A stretch of 64,000 nt of DNA from Prevotella sp. OH937_COT-195 (lineage in GTDB: Bacteria; Bacteroidota; Bacteroidia; Bacteroidales; Bacteroidaceae). The position numbers and the translations under genes were made by a program. Below the pieces are notes generated by a model that saw only the letters and a program-made list of their open reading frames with translations, had not been told where the DNA came from and did no database searches. Shown piece by piece: positions 1 to 9,132 of the stretch. Position 1 is the stretch's first letter, and every line of letters begins with the position of its first letter. The stretch is from positions 1-64,000 of the forward strand of contig NZ_RQZH01000005.1 in NCBI RefSeq assembly GCF_003932845.1. Reading direction: 5' to 3'.

Positions 1-45
1 CATCCACGGCACAGAAAATTTCCGTAATTTTGTAGTCGGTAATCA
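1..45 (-). CDS. N-terminal edge of an IS982-like transposase (partial)
   Basis: Reading the minus strand from position 45 gives ATG and an open frame running off the window edge: MITDYKITEIFCAVD. The KITEIF...D pattern at the extreme N-terminus resembles the start of IS982-family transposases as I remember them. Only 15 residues are visible, so the family call is tentative. I could not delimit the element's terminal inverted repeat in the 110 bases before the next gene. An insertion sequence here fits the degraded state of the genes that follow. Confidence 0.45.
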
Positions 46-157
46 TGAGTATATTCTTTTATTTAACCTTATAAGTAATTGAAAGTCACCTATAAAGGTA
101 CAAAGAATATCTCAGATTACCAACTTTTTAGATGAATTTCTTATCCCGAACTGGCGT

Positions 158-2454
158 ATGGATAGAAAAATATTATTGGCATTGGCGATACTGGCATACA
201 GTCTGGCAAGTTACGGGCAAGACGTTACGACATTGTCGGGAATTGTTACGGACAAAGACGGCGCAGGGCTTCCCGGCGTGAATGTAAAAGCGTACTGTTC
301 AGACTTCCGGAAAGCAACGACAACGGAAACAAACGGTTTGTACAAACTGCTATTACCAAAGTCGGACAGCATCGTGGTATGCGTCTCTTATTTGGGATTC
401 AAAAAACAAAATCTTGTAATCAGAGGACAAAAAGAACATGTCCAAAAGAACATCGTGCTTGAAGAAGACACGATGGCATTGCAAGAAGTTGTCGTACGGG
501 CAAACAACGTGGTGCACAAAAGTGGGAAATCAATATTTTTTCCAACAAAAAAACAAAGGAAAGGAACTGACTCCGGTCTGGGACTGCTTTACAGCATGAT
601 GATACCGGAACTTCGGGTCAACAAAAGAAACGGAGCCGTCGTCACTTCAGACAACAAAAATGTGACACAGTGCATAAATGGAGTCCGGGCTTCGCTAACG
701 GAAATCAAGGCCGTCAGACCCAAGGATATAATACGAATAGACTATTACCCTGTCCCGACAGGAAAATTTGCACAGTATGACGCAGTAATCGACTATATTG
801 TCAGAAATTACAATCATGGGGAATATGTCGACATCAAGACATCCACGTCCATCATCAATTTGATGGGAGATTATGACGTTGCTCTCAAATACAATCATAA
901 CGACTGGGCATATAATATCATGGGCGGTTTGGATTTTACGAACATCGGCAAGAACAGGAATCATGCCGATGAATGGGTAGCTCTTTCGCCCTGTTTTGAA
1001 AAACAATCTTCAACAGACAGGTACAGACTGGCAACACTAAACCGGTATGTTCATTTGGGGACTACGAAATCAACGGGGAACATACAGTTCTCCTTAAAGA
1101 CCGGCGTTATGGGAAACAGCGTTCCACACAGTAAAAGCGAGAATTCCGTCAGCTACAGCCCCGAAGTCTATCCGTCTTCAAGTTATGTTGTCCGGAAAGA
1201 CTCAAGGAGCATCGGAACTTACTTTGACGGATATATGCACTGAACCCTAAACAAGAATCAGGATCTCACGCTTACCGCTTCATACCAATACGGGCACAGC
1301 CAATACAACAGACAACTGACCGAGAACAAATACAACTCGGTTATCGCGACAAAAGAAGACAGTCATATATATTCCATCGGCATGGCATATTCTTTGAATA
1401 CTGCCAGAAGCGGAAGCCTTACACTCCAACTATATGACAATAGGGACATTTACAGGGACAAATATACGGGTGACATTACTGACAACCAGAAACTTGTCAA
1501 CAATTACTTAAAGGCAAGCCTACTCTATAGGTATAATTTTTCAAAAAAACTATTTGTACAGACCGACCTGACCTTACAGCATGTCATGTCCGCCGTAAAC
1601 AACGCGAAAGAGAACAACTGGCTTTTCCTTCCAACCCTCTATCTCTCGTATAAGACAAGTGAACGGGGACGTGTCGTTGTCAATGCCGTGTCAGGATACG
1701 TATAACCCCTCCCATCGAATGGAAAAGCGATACCTATCAGAACGTGAATGCCTACGAGCAAATAAAAGGCAATAAGGACTTGTGCCATTTTTTAGCATAC
1801 ATGCCTTCCGTTTCATATCTGTACAGTTTGAAAAACGTGGATATGAATTTTGCGGTCAACTCGTTCTTGTCGAAGCACAGCGTGCAGGACTCCTATCTTT
1901 TGGAAAACAACAGACTGGTTCACACCTATCGGCCGGGGAAATCATTCTGTTATCTTTCGTTTGATTACAAACTCACGACTTATCTGTTGAATAGGAATCT
2001 GCAGTTGTCGGGCGGTGTCGGATACAATACCACGAAGACAAATGACGAGCAGAGAAAAAGATGGGGAGGTTTTAGATATTCCTTGGATTTAATGTACAGC
2101 AGTGGCATTTTCAGCTTTTCCGGAAGCTACATGTCCGGGATTAAAGGCATAGAGTTCACCGGATCATGTTATTCAGAGGTGCCGCGCTGCTATAACCTTT
2201 CTGCCTCATATTCAAAAGGGTGCTGGTATGCATCCATAGAACTTGACAATGTTTTTGAAAGCAAACATTATGGAAAAGAATACGTGAACTCTCCGGTTTA
2301 TAGAAGAACCGTCTCAATTAAAAGTTGGGAATACAGTCCTCTTGTTACATTCAAACTATCATACAATATCGATTTAGGACATAAAAAGATAGAGCATGTT
2401 GAAGAACTGTTCGACAAATCCATATCGACGGGATATTTACGTCCAAAAGAATAA
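158..2454 (+). pseudogene. Outer-membrane TonB-receptor-like protein, broken by a TGA and a frameshift
   Basis: Once encoded an outer-membrane barrel of about 765 residues. Residues 1-20 are a signal peptide (ends SLASYGQ), 25-100 a carboxypeptidase-regulatory-like beta-sandwich (GIVTDKDGAGLPGVNV), then a plug-like segment (ALQEVVVRA) and barrel strands. The frame stops at TGA 1241-1243, but the same frame continues with barrel-like sequence to 1705. Between about 1690 and 1705 the reading shifts to frame 1 (RITPPIEWKSDTYQNV) and runs to the stop at 2454. With two independent lesions it is a pseudogene. It sits 34 bp upstream of a C39-peptidase ABC exporter, an arrangement seen in Bacteroidetes double-glycine-leader peptide export loci, where such a barrel may serve as the outer-membrane component (inference). 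Confidence 0.8.
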
Positions 2455-2488
2455 ACGGACAACATCCGAAAGATAACAAAAACAGAAA

Positions 2489-4687
2489 ATGGCTAAGAAA
2501 TTTCCACTTATACGGCAATATGATTCCATGCAGTGTGGGGTGGCATGCCTAACGATGGTTTGCACTTACTTTGGGAAGAAAAAAAAGATAAAGTACATTT
2601 CGGACCTCTGTTTTGCGACCACAGAAGGCGTCTCGCTTCTTGCCATTGATAAAGTCGCTTTAAAATTAGGGCTAAAAACAATAAGTGGGAGGGTATCAAT
2701 AAACTCAATAAGCAAAACAGAATCTCCCTGCATCCTCCATTGGAACCAGAACCATTTCGTGGTATTATACAAAGTCAAGAAAGGGAAGTCATTCTATATT
2801 GCAGATCCAGGGAAAGGACTTGTGAAATACAGCCTTGAGGAATTCAAGAAACATTGGATTAGCACACAATCGGACGGTGAAGAAAAGGGGATTGCTATGT
2901 TATTGGAACCCACACCCGCTTTTTATGAAAAGCAGATAAATGAACAGCCAACAGAGGAACGCTCTTTTAAGTTCCTCTTTGGCTATATAAGACAATACCG
3001 CAAGTACTTCGGGCAGATAGTTTTGGGCTTGCTCGTGGGAAGTCTGCTGCAACTTATTCTGCCTTTCCTAACCCAGTCCATTGTAGATGTGGGCATCCAA
3101 AACCAGAACATCGGCTTTATATGGCTGATACTCTTGGGACAGTTGATGCTTACCATTAGCCGAACCGCCATCGACTTTGTTCGCCGTTGGCTATTGCTGC
3201 ATATCTCATTGCGCATCAATATTTCTTTGGTAAGTGACTTCTTTATCAAACTCTTAAAACTCCCTATGTCGTTCTTCGACACCAAACTGATGGGAGACCT
3301 TATGCAGCGCATGGGAGACCACAGCCGTGTAAACACGTTCCTGACATAGCAGACGCTCAGCATCGTGTTCTCGCTCTTCACCTTCGTGGTGTTCAGCATC
3401 GTGCTGCTTTACTACAACCGGCTCGTCTTTGTCATCTTTATGCTCGGCAGCCTGATTTATGGCGGTTGGCTTGCACTCTTCCTCAGACGCAGAAAAATCT
3501 TGGACTATGAACTCTTTGAGCAGCAAGCCATCAACAACAATAAGACTTACGAGTTTATCACCTCCATGCAGGAGATAAAACTACAGGACTGCGAACAGCG
3601 CAGACGTTGGGAATGGGAAGATGTGCGGGCGGACCTCTTCGGAGTGCAGATGAAATCGCTGAAACTCCAGCAGACACAAGAGGCAGGTAGTATTTTTATA
3701 AACGAACTGAAAAACATCGTCATCACGGTGGTGGCAGCAACAGCCGTGATTCATGGACAACTCACTTTGGGTATGATGCTTGCCGTACAATACATAATCG
3801 GACAACTCAATTCGCCTGTCGAGCAACTGATGGGCTTCTTCTATTCGGTGCAGGACGTAAAGATAAGCCTTGAACGTATCAACGAAATCCACCGTATGGA
3901 TGATGAGAACGGAAAGCGGGGATTGGAAACGGCAGTGAAAGAAGAAAATCAAGGCATAGAAATTGAAACCGTAAATTTTAAGTATGACCCACACGCACTG
4001 AAAACTATCATAGATGATGTTTGCCTCACTATCCCCAAAGGCAAGGTTACTGCCATTGTCGGGGCTTCGGGTAGTGGCAAGACAACCCTCATCAAACTGA
4101 TGTTAGGTTATTATCCTGTATTGGGCGGACAAATCACCATTGGAGGAACTGATGTAAACACGCTCAACAAGAAATGGTGGCGCAGACAATGTGGCGTGGT
4201 GATGCAGGATGGTGTAATCTTCTCCGAATCGATAGCCCGTAACATTGCCGTAGATGATGGCGAGATAGACAAGGAGCGATTGCAGGAAGCTGCCGAGATA
4301 GCCTGTATTCACGATTATGTAATGGGGCTGCCGCTAAAATACAATACTAAAATTGGTCGTGATGGCGTGGGCTTGAGTCAAGGACAGAAACAGCGCATAC
4401 TGATAGCAAGGGCAGTATATAAGAATCCTGACTACATCTTCCTTGACGAAGCCACCAACTCGCTCGACGCCAACAATGAGCGTATGATTGTGGAGCATCT
4501 GGACAAGTTCTACAAAGGCAAGACGGTGGTTATCGTGGCGCACCGACTGAGTACGGTAAAGAATGCCGACCAGATAGTGGTGTTGGATAAAGGCAAGGTG
4601 GTGGAAATCGGAAATCACGAGGCACTCACATCGAAGCGAGGCGCATGCTATAACCTCGTAAAGAATCAATTGGAATTGGGCAACTGA
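2489..4687 (+). pseudogene. C39-peptidase-containing ABC exporter with an in-frame TAG
   Basis: An inner-membrane exporter that would cleave double-glycine leaders and export the peptide. The C39 domain has QYDSMQCGVAC (Cys16), His89 (NHF) and Asp106 (ADP). The membrane domain begins near residue 160. The ATPase carries GASGSGKTT, the signature LSQGQKQR, Walker B YIFLDEAT and the VAHRLS switch. TAG at 3347-3349 splits it into 286 residues and a downstream part of 445 codons in the same frame. The local sequence FLT-stop-QTLS suggests CAG to TAG. Read through, the product would be 732 residues, a normal length for this family. No other lesion is visible, so inactivation may be recent. The HlyD remnant follows after 22 bp. 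Confidence 0.85.
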
Positions 4688-4709
4688 CATTAAGAAAGGC
4701 AAAACTACT

Positions 4710-5070
4710 ATGGCAAACGACAAGATAGAACTCCGCAGCGAGAAGGTAAGGCGTATCATTGGCGAGATACCATCAAGGATTGTACGCTATGGCATAACGA
4801 CAATTACAATTGTGGTATTGGGACTGCTGGCAGGGGCTTGCTTTATTCCATACCCCGAAACCGTAAGTGCAAAGGTGCAGATGACAAATAACAACCACAT
4901 CGCAAACACTCAAACAAACGGCAGCCGGCAACGTGTTCACTGCAAAGGTAAGAATAACGGATTGTAAGTATGGGCTCATAAGAGGAATGACCGGCACTGC
5001 ATACATAATCATAAGCAATGAAAGTGTACTTAAAAGGATTCTCTTGCAGGTAACGGGTTCCATAGATTAA
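4710..5070 (+). pseudogene. HlyD-family adaptor remnant, middle deleted
   Basis: The periplasmic adaptor partner of the exporter just upstream. The first ~60 residues are intact HlyD N-terminus: IELRSEKVRRIIGEIP, a membrane segment (TITIVVLGLLAGACF) and IPYPETVSAKVQ. From about 4924 the C-terminal end of the same family is read in another frame (NVFTAKVRITD ... GMTGTAYIIIS ... LLQVTGSID, stop 5068-5070). The central hairpin and lipoyl region, usually some 300 residues, is missing. A large internal deletion with a frame change explains this; the frame-3 ORF ending at 4967 is only the truncated front part. Confidence 0.75.
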
Positions 5071-5176
5071 CTGACATCGGAGAGCGTTCCTGTATGTTCC
5101 GGCAGAAGAGGTATCAAAGGCTTATTTTCCAAGTATGGTGACCTTTGGCAAGGCAGCTGCATCTCAGGGGTAATGC

Positions 5177-5199
5177 ATATATATATAATATATATATAT
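5177..5199. repeat. Alternating AT tract
   Basis: A run of alternating A and T with one AA break at its centre, so it is self-complementary. It lies between the HlyD remnant and the next barrel fragment and may mark a deletion junction (inference). Confidence 0.6.
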
Positions 5200-5538
5200 G
5201 TCGCAATCGTCTGTCAAAATGGATATGGCTGTTCAGAAAAATATAAAAAATTGGTGGATAAAGTTCAGTGCCTTAAATATGTTCAATGCTAAGGAGAAAG
5301 GCTTTTCTCAATATGCAAAGACATACACATCTCACTATGTGGACTATCGCCAGCCCACCGTTTCCTGGCAATATCCTATACGTTCAATCCTGCCAAATCA
5401 AAATACAAGGGAAATATGGCCGGACAAAGTGAAATAAATCGCTTGGAGCGACAGATGCTTTCAATTGAATTAAGATACCAAAGTATAGTCTTTGACTATC
5501 AGCAAGTTATGAATAATAAATCAAAATGGTATTTATAA
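5198..5538 (+). pseudogene. C-terminal fragment of a second outer-membrane barrel protein
   Basis: The frame from 5198 reads KFSALNMFNAKEKGFSQYAK up to about 5370, then the match to the family moves to another frame: ISYTFNPAKSKYKG, AGQSEINRL. The FNPAKSKYKG...G-EINRL ending is typical of the last strand of Bacteroidetes TonB-linked and related barrel proteins. Only a 3' piece remains, and the shifted frame runs to TAA at 5536-5538. The beginning of the fragment cannot be fixed. It is probably the tail of a second barrel gene whose body was lost in the deletion that trimmed HlyD. Confidence 0.55.
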
Positions 5539-5725
5539 TGATTTTAACAGTATCTTTTTGGGCATTGCAAATGATGTCCAAGAGAGTGTAGGGCGTGATT
5601 CATGACGTTCCTAACGACCTTTACATCAACGTAATAACAACGATACAACGCAACTGCCTGCGCAAAAGTCTGTATTCCCTACCACAGTTTAGGGTAATCC
5701 CGATGGATGTTTCGTTTTTTATCAT
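5539..5725. other. Intergenic spacer without recognisable gene
   Basis: I see no plausible gene or RNA here. Stops occur in all frames; it leads into the promoter of the DKNYY gene. Confidence 0.5.
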
Positions 5726-5733
5726 TACATTTG
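5726..5733 (+). promoter_or_regulatory. Bacteroides-type -7 box for the DKNYY gene
   Basis: TACATTTG matches TAnnTTTG, 51 bp before the ATG. No good TTTG -33 box is seen. Confidence 0.5.
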
Positions 5734-5784
5734 CACCATCATAAAACAACTGTAAAAAGGCATTAAACAAGAAAGGAAACGACT

Positions 5785-6351
5785 ATGAAACAGATTAAGT
5801 TCAACAGTTTACGTTGCAGCTCACTCTTGCTCTTCGCTGCTTTAACACTCAGCATTGGCGCACAAACTCAACAACAAAAAACAAAGCCGTATTCGCTCAA
5901 CCGCAATAAAGTGTACTACCAAAGACAACCCATGATAGAGGCCGACTACCGTTCGTTCGTAGATTTAGGCTTCGGTTATGCCAAAGACCGCTATAACGTT
6001 TACTACTTAGGACGTATTCTTCCACATGTTGACCCGATGACTTTCAGGCTTCGAGTGGCGATACAACCATACCCCGACGACTACTATCCGACGGACGATG
6101 ACATGTACGATACGGACGACTATTACGGCTACCGCATCACCTCGAACGCCGTTCTCTTCCGTGGAAAGAAGATTAGCGACTCGCCAAGAAGTTTCAAAGA
6201 CCTTGGCTGGGGCTACGGCAAGGACAGTTTCAATGTGTACTATATGGGACAAAAGATGGAAGGAGTATTTTCAAGCACTTTCAAAGTGCTCGAAGACGGC
6301 TATGCCGAAGACACGTTCGACACATACTATAAGGGACAGAAAGTGAACTGA
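5785..6351 (+). CDS. Secreted DKNYY-repeat protein
   Basis: 188 residues. A signal peptide is visible (hydrophobic SLLLFAALTLSIGAQ, cleavage near residue 27), so the mature protein is probably periplasmic or surface exposed. It then has three copies of the DKNYY-type motif: FGYAKDRYNVYYLGR, WGYGKDSFNVYYMGQ and DGYAEDTFDTYYKGQ. The second and third are separated from the first by an acidic, tyrosine-rich stretch (DDYYPTDDDMYDTDDYYGY). DKNYY proteins have no established biochemical role. It has its own promoter and is intact although the neighbouring export genes are decayed. A role in immunity or adhesion would be speculation. Confidence 0.8.
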   Translation: MKQIKFNSLRCSSLLLFAALTLSIGAQTQQQKTKPYSLNRNKVYYQRQPMIEADYRSFVDLGFGYAKDRYNVYYLGRILPHVDPMTFRLRVAIQPYPDDYYPTDDDMYDTDDYYGYRITSNAVLFRGKKISDSPRSFKDLGWGYGKDSFNVYYMGQKMEGVFSSTFKVLEDGYAEDTFDTYYKGQKVN

Positions 6352-6447
6352 ACACAGTGCGAAGACACATCTGCAGCATGCCAGGAACGAAGTGCCAACA
6401 AGCACAACTTAGCATTTTCAGTCTGCCCAACCAAGCAACAATAATAT

Positions 6448-6550
6448 AAAGGCATAGTTTATCACGTTCCCGACACCAATGAAGCAGACACTTTTTAATA
6501 GCAATCTGCTCGCAACATTGTGTGTCGGGAACGTGATATATTATGCCTTT
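6448..6550. repeat. 103-bp hairpin (29-bp arms)
   Basis: Left arm 6448-6476 and right arm 6522-6550 are inverted copies, 29 bp each with three mismatches; the outer 8 and inner 16 positions (ATCACGTTCCCGACAC) are perfect. The inner sequence continues the pairing (CAATG and AAGCAGA against TCTGCT and CATTG). It lies about 100 bp after the DKNYY stop. It may be a bidirectional terminator or a small palindromic mobile element; there is no strong U-run. Confidence 0.75.
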
Positions 6551-6641
6551 TATACGCGAGTTCGGGGATAAGAACTTTCAAAAAAGAGTTCTAACTGTCT
6601 CGTTTTTTACATGAACCGGCATCTAATTTGTGCTTAATCGT

Positions 6642-6708
6642 GCTGCAATATCGCCGAAATCACCTACCAATTCAGGCGGTTTTACTCATCAATTTCGCCT
6701 AAATTGGC
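6642..6708 (-). repeat. 22-bp repeat array A (3 units)
   Basis: Read on the minus strand, three units (22, 22 and 23 bp at 6642-6663, 6664-6685, 6686-6708) carry the core GGCGAAATTG or a near variant. A fourth degenerate unit containing GATTAAGCACAAA lies at the 6642 end. It adjoins a copy of the terminal-inverted-repeat element and matches array D in inverse orientation. Confidence 0.75.
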
Positions 6709-6725
6709 GAGTAGTTTCCATCGAA

Positions 6726-6928
6726 TTAAACCCAAATCTGTCATTAGACCGCATTTGCTTAGATTTGCCATTGCCGTTACGCTTCCCAAGTGCTTTAGCC
6801 CGCTTGCAGACATCTGCGCAGCCGTTTCATCCCGACGTAGCCCGCTACGCCTTCGATGAAACGGCTGCACATCCGCCCAACAATCGAACAAAATCGGTTG
6901 AGGGTTCTAATGACCGATTGGGGGTTAA
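6726..6928. mobile_element. MITE-like element copy 1 with terminal inverted repeats
   Basis: About 203 bp with ends TTAAACCCAAATCTGTCATTA and TAATGACCGATTGGGGGTTAA (inverted, a few mismatches). An internal hairpin has perfect arms GCAGCCGTTTCATC / GATGAAACGGCTGC. It encodes no protein. Most of its length matches 47848-48048 in opposite orientation. Insertion-target duplications are not obvious. Confidence 0.7.
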
Positions 6929-7096
6929 AAACGTGCTTGTTATCAACCCGTAACAGAGCGTATGTCAACAAAGATATATACAGGATTGTGCTGTACGGAA
7001 TTACTTTTGCAGCGGTATGGTTGTATAATCGGAATCTTTACGAATTATTATCCGAAAAGCATATTGACAAATGATGTAATAATGATTATCATCACG
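6929..7096. other. Spacer before ispH 3' end
   Basis: I see no gene, RNA or clear terminator here; the short ORFs crossing it run into ispH antisense. Confidence 0.4.
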
Positions 7097-7957
7097 TTAT
7101 TTATTGGTAAGGAGTATGGCATCACGGCATTTCTCCATCAACCATTTTGGAGTACTCGTGGCACCGCATATTCCTACCGAACTTACACCTTTGAGCCATT
7201 CGGGATCTATCTCGTCGGCACTCTCTATGAGATGGCTGTTCGGGTTTACTCTCCGACACTCGTTGAAAAGCACCTTGCCATTGCTGCTCTTGCGCCCACA
7301 TACGAATAAGACGAGGTCGTGACGATTGGCAAATGTAATGATATTAGGCATGCGATTGGCAACTTGCCGGCATATAGTGTCGAAACTCTTGAAATCGGCA
7401 TCCTGCGATATGTTCTCCTTGATGTACTCTATGATGCGTTGGAACTCGTCGAGCGACTTTGTAGTCTGCGAGTATAGAAAAATATCTCGGTTCATGTCGA
7501 GTTTTTTCACGTCATCGAAACTTGCAATCACTATCGCATGGTTGCGTGTCTGTCCCACAAGTCCGAGAACTTCGGCATGTCCCGGTTTTCCGAAAATGAC
7601 TATCTGTGCATCCGAATTAGCGGCATACTGTCTATTTATCCTGCGTTGCAACTGTAGTACGACGGGGCATGTGGCATCTATTATCTCAATGTTGTTACGC
7701 TCTGCCAGTTCGTATGTCTCCGGCGGTTCGCCATGGGCGCGCAACAGCACTTTCGCGTTGCGCAACTGCTTAAGTTCTTCATGGTTGATTGTTATCAATC
7801 CCATGTTGCGCAACCTTTCACATTCCATTCCGTTGTGTACTATGTCTCCGAGACAGTAGAGTTTTGTGCCTTTTGCAAGTTCTTCTTCTGCCTTTCTGAT
7901 TGCGGTTGTTACTCCGAAACAGAAACCGCTACCGTTGTCTATTTCTATTTGTGGCAT
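7097..7957 (-). CDS. ispH: 4-hydroxy-3-methylbut-2-enyl diphosphate reductase
   Basis: 286 residues. The last step of the MEP isoprenoid pathway: reduces HMBPP to IPP and DMAPP using a [4Fe-4S] cluster, in the cytosol. Cluster cysteines are visible in SGFCFGV (Cys13), IDATCPVV and GICGATSTP. Substrate-binding histidines lie in DIVHN and LRAHGEPPE, and the catalytic EatS-type region is replaced here by QTTKSLDEF. The length is normal for the short bacterial form. It is the last gene of a minus-strand run (alpha-2-macroglobulin, DUF1573, MeaB), 23 bp after MeaB, so it is probably co-transcribed. Confidence 0.95.
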   Translation of the reverse strand: MPQIEIDNGSGFCFGVTTAIRKAEEELAKGTKLYCLGDIVHNGMECERLRNMGLITINHEELKQLRNAKVLLRAHGEPPETYELAERNNIEIIDATCPVVLQLQRRINRQYAANSDAQIVIFGKPGHAEVLGLVGQTRNHAIVIASFDDVKKLDMNRDIFLYSQTTKSLDEFQRIIEYIKENISQDADFKSFDTICRQVANRMPNIITFANRHDLVLFVCGRKSSNGKVLFNECRRVNPNSHLIESADEIDPEWLKGVSSVGICGATSTPKWLMEKCRDAILLTNK

Positions 7958-7980
7958 TGTTTTAGTTGACTCTGCAATAG

Positions 7981-9093
7981 TTACAGAGATTTATTGTTTC
8001 GCAGTAAGTCGAAATATATTGAGAGAAGGTCGCCTGCGGCGGCAAAACTTGTTTTCTCTCCGTTTAACACAGACTGCTCGTTGCGTAGAATGTTTTCCTG
8101 CACGAGTGCATTGTTGTAAAATGAGTTACGCAGATTCTCATTGATAGTTTCATACATCCAATACTTTGCCTGCTCGTTACGTCGATAGTTGAAATATCCA
8201 TTCTGCTTTACGAAATCGATGTACTCATACACCATATCCCAAATTTCCTTTATCCCTTTACCGTAGAAACCACTGTAACACAACACTTTCGGCAACCATC
8301 CGCTATCCGGCATCGGGAAGAAATGCAGTGCGTTGCGGAAATTTGTCGCCGCCATTTTACATTTGTCGACATTGCTTCCGTCGCATTTGTTTATCACAAT
8401 ACCGTCCGAAATTTCCATTATACCACGCTTGATACCCTGTAATTCGTCTCCCGTGCCTGCCAACTGTATCAGCAAGAAGAAATCAACCATTGAATGGCAA
8501 GCCGTCTCGCTTTGTCCCACCCCTACCGTCTCAACGAATATCTTATCGAAGCCCGCAGCCTCGCATAATATTATAGACTCGCGCGTCTTGCGTGCCACAC
8601 CTCCCAGCGAGCCGGCTGTAGGCGAAGGACGTATAAACGCATCCGGATGCTGGGATAACTTCTCCATGCGTGTTTTGTCTCCGAGAATACTGCCTTTGCT
8701 GCGTTCCGAACTCGGGTCTATTGCAAGTACTGCAAGTTTTCCGCCTGTGCGATTGAGTACATGTATGCCAAATTGGTCTATGCTTGTACTCTTTCCCGCT
8801 CCCGGTACTCCGCTAATACCGATGCGTATGGAACTGCCACTGTACGGCAGACATTTCTCTATTACCTCTTGTGCTTTTTGCTGATGTGCAGGATTTACGC
8901 TCTCCACAAGAGTCACTGCCTGACTCAGAATAGTGACATTACCCTTTACTATGCCGTCAACCATCTCGGCAGCAGAGAGTTCGCGGCGACGGAAATGACC
9001 GCGTTTGAGATACGGGTTTACTATTGACGGCTGTTTTACTCCGGCATTTACCGTAAGTCCCTTATATTCTTCGTTATTCTCCGGATGTTCCAT
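7981..9093 (-). CDS. meaB: MeaB-type GTPase (methylmalonyl-CoA mutase chaperone)
   Basis: 370 residues. A G3E-family GTPase (ArgK/MeaB) that protects and reloads adenosylcobalamin-dependent methylmalonyl-CoA mutase. It shows the P-loop GVPGAGKST near residue 95, AIDPSSERSKGSILGDKTRM, the switch region ETVGVGQSE and the base-recognition NKCDG. The mutase subunits are not in the window, so the partner is inferred from the family. It starts 39 bp after the DUF1573 gene and is followed by ispH. The N-terminal ~50 residues are variable. Confidence 0.93.
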   Translation of the reverse strand: MEHPENNEEYKGLTVNAGVKQPSIVNPYLKRGHFRRRELSAAEMVDGIVKGNVTILSQAVTLVESVNPAHQQKAQEVIEKCLPYSGSSIRIGISGVPGAGKSTSIDQFGIHVLNRTGGKLAVLAIDPSSERSKGSILGDKTRMEKLSQHPDAFIRPSPTAGSLGGVARKTRESIILCEAAGFDKIFVETVGVGQSETACHSMVDFFLLIQLAGTGDELQGIKRGIMEISDGIVINKCDGSNVDKCKMAATNFRNALHFFPMPDSGWLPKVLCYSGFYGKGIKEIWDMVYEYIDFVKQNGYFNYRRNEQAKYWMYETINENLRNSFYNNALVQENILRNEQSVLNGEKTSFAAAGDLLSIYFDLLRNNKSL

Positions 9094-9132
9094 TTATACT
9101 TAATAATTGGGATTATATATTATATAAAGGTG

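Noticed and set aside
1241-3349. Stop-codon reassignment (TGA or TAG read as sense)
   Set aside because: All other genes end normally at TGA or TAG, and the first gene also has a frameshift and the third a deletion, so decay is the simpler explanation.
5071-5784. Double-glycine-leader precursor peptide
   Set aside because: Short frames such as MVTFGKAAASQG lack a leader; nothing resembles a bacteriocin precursor.
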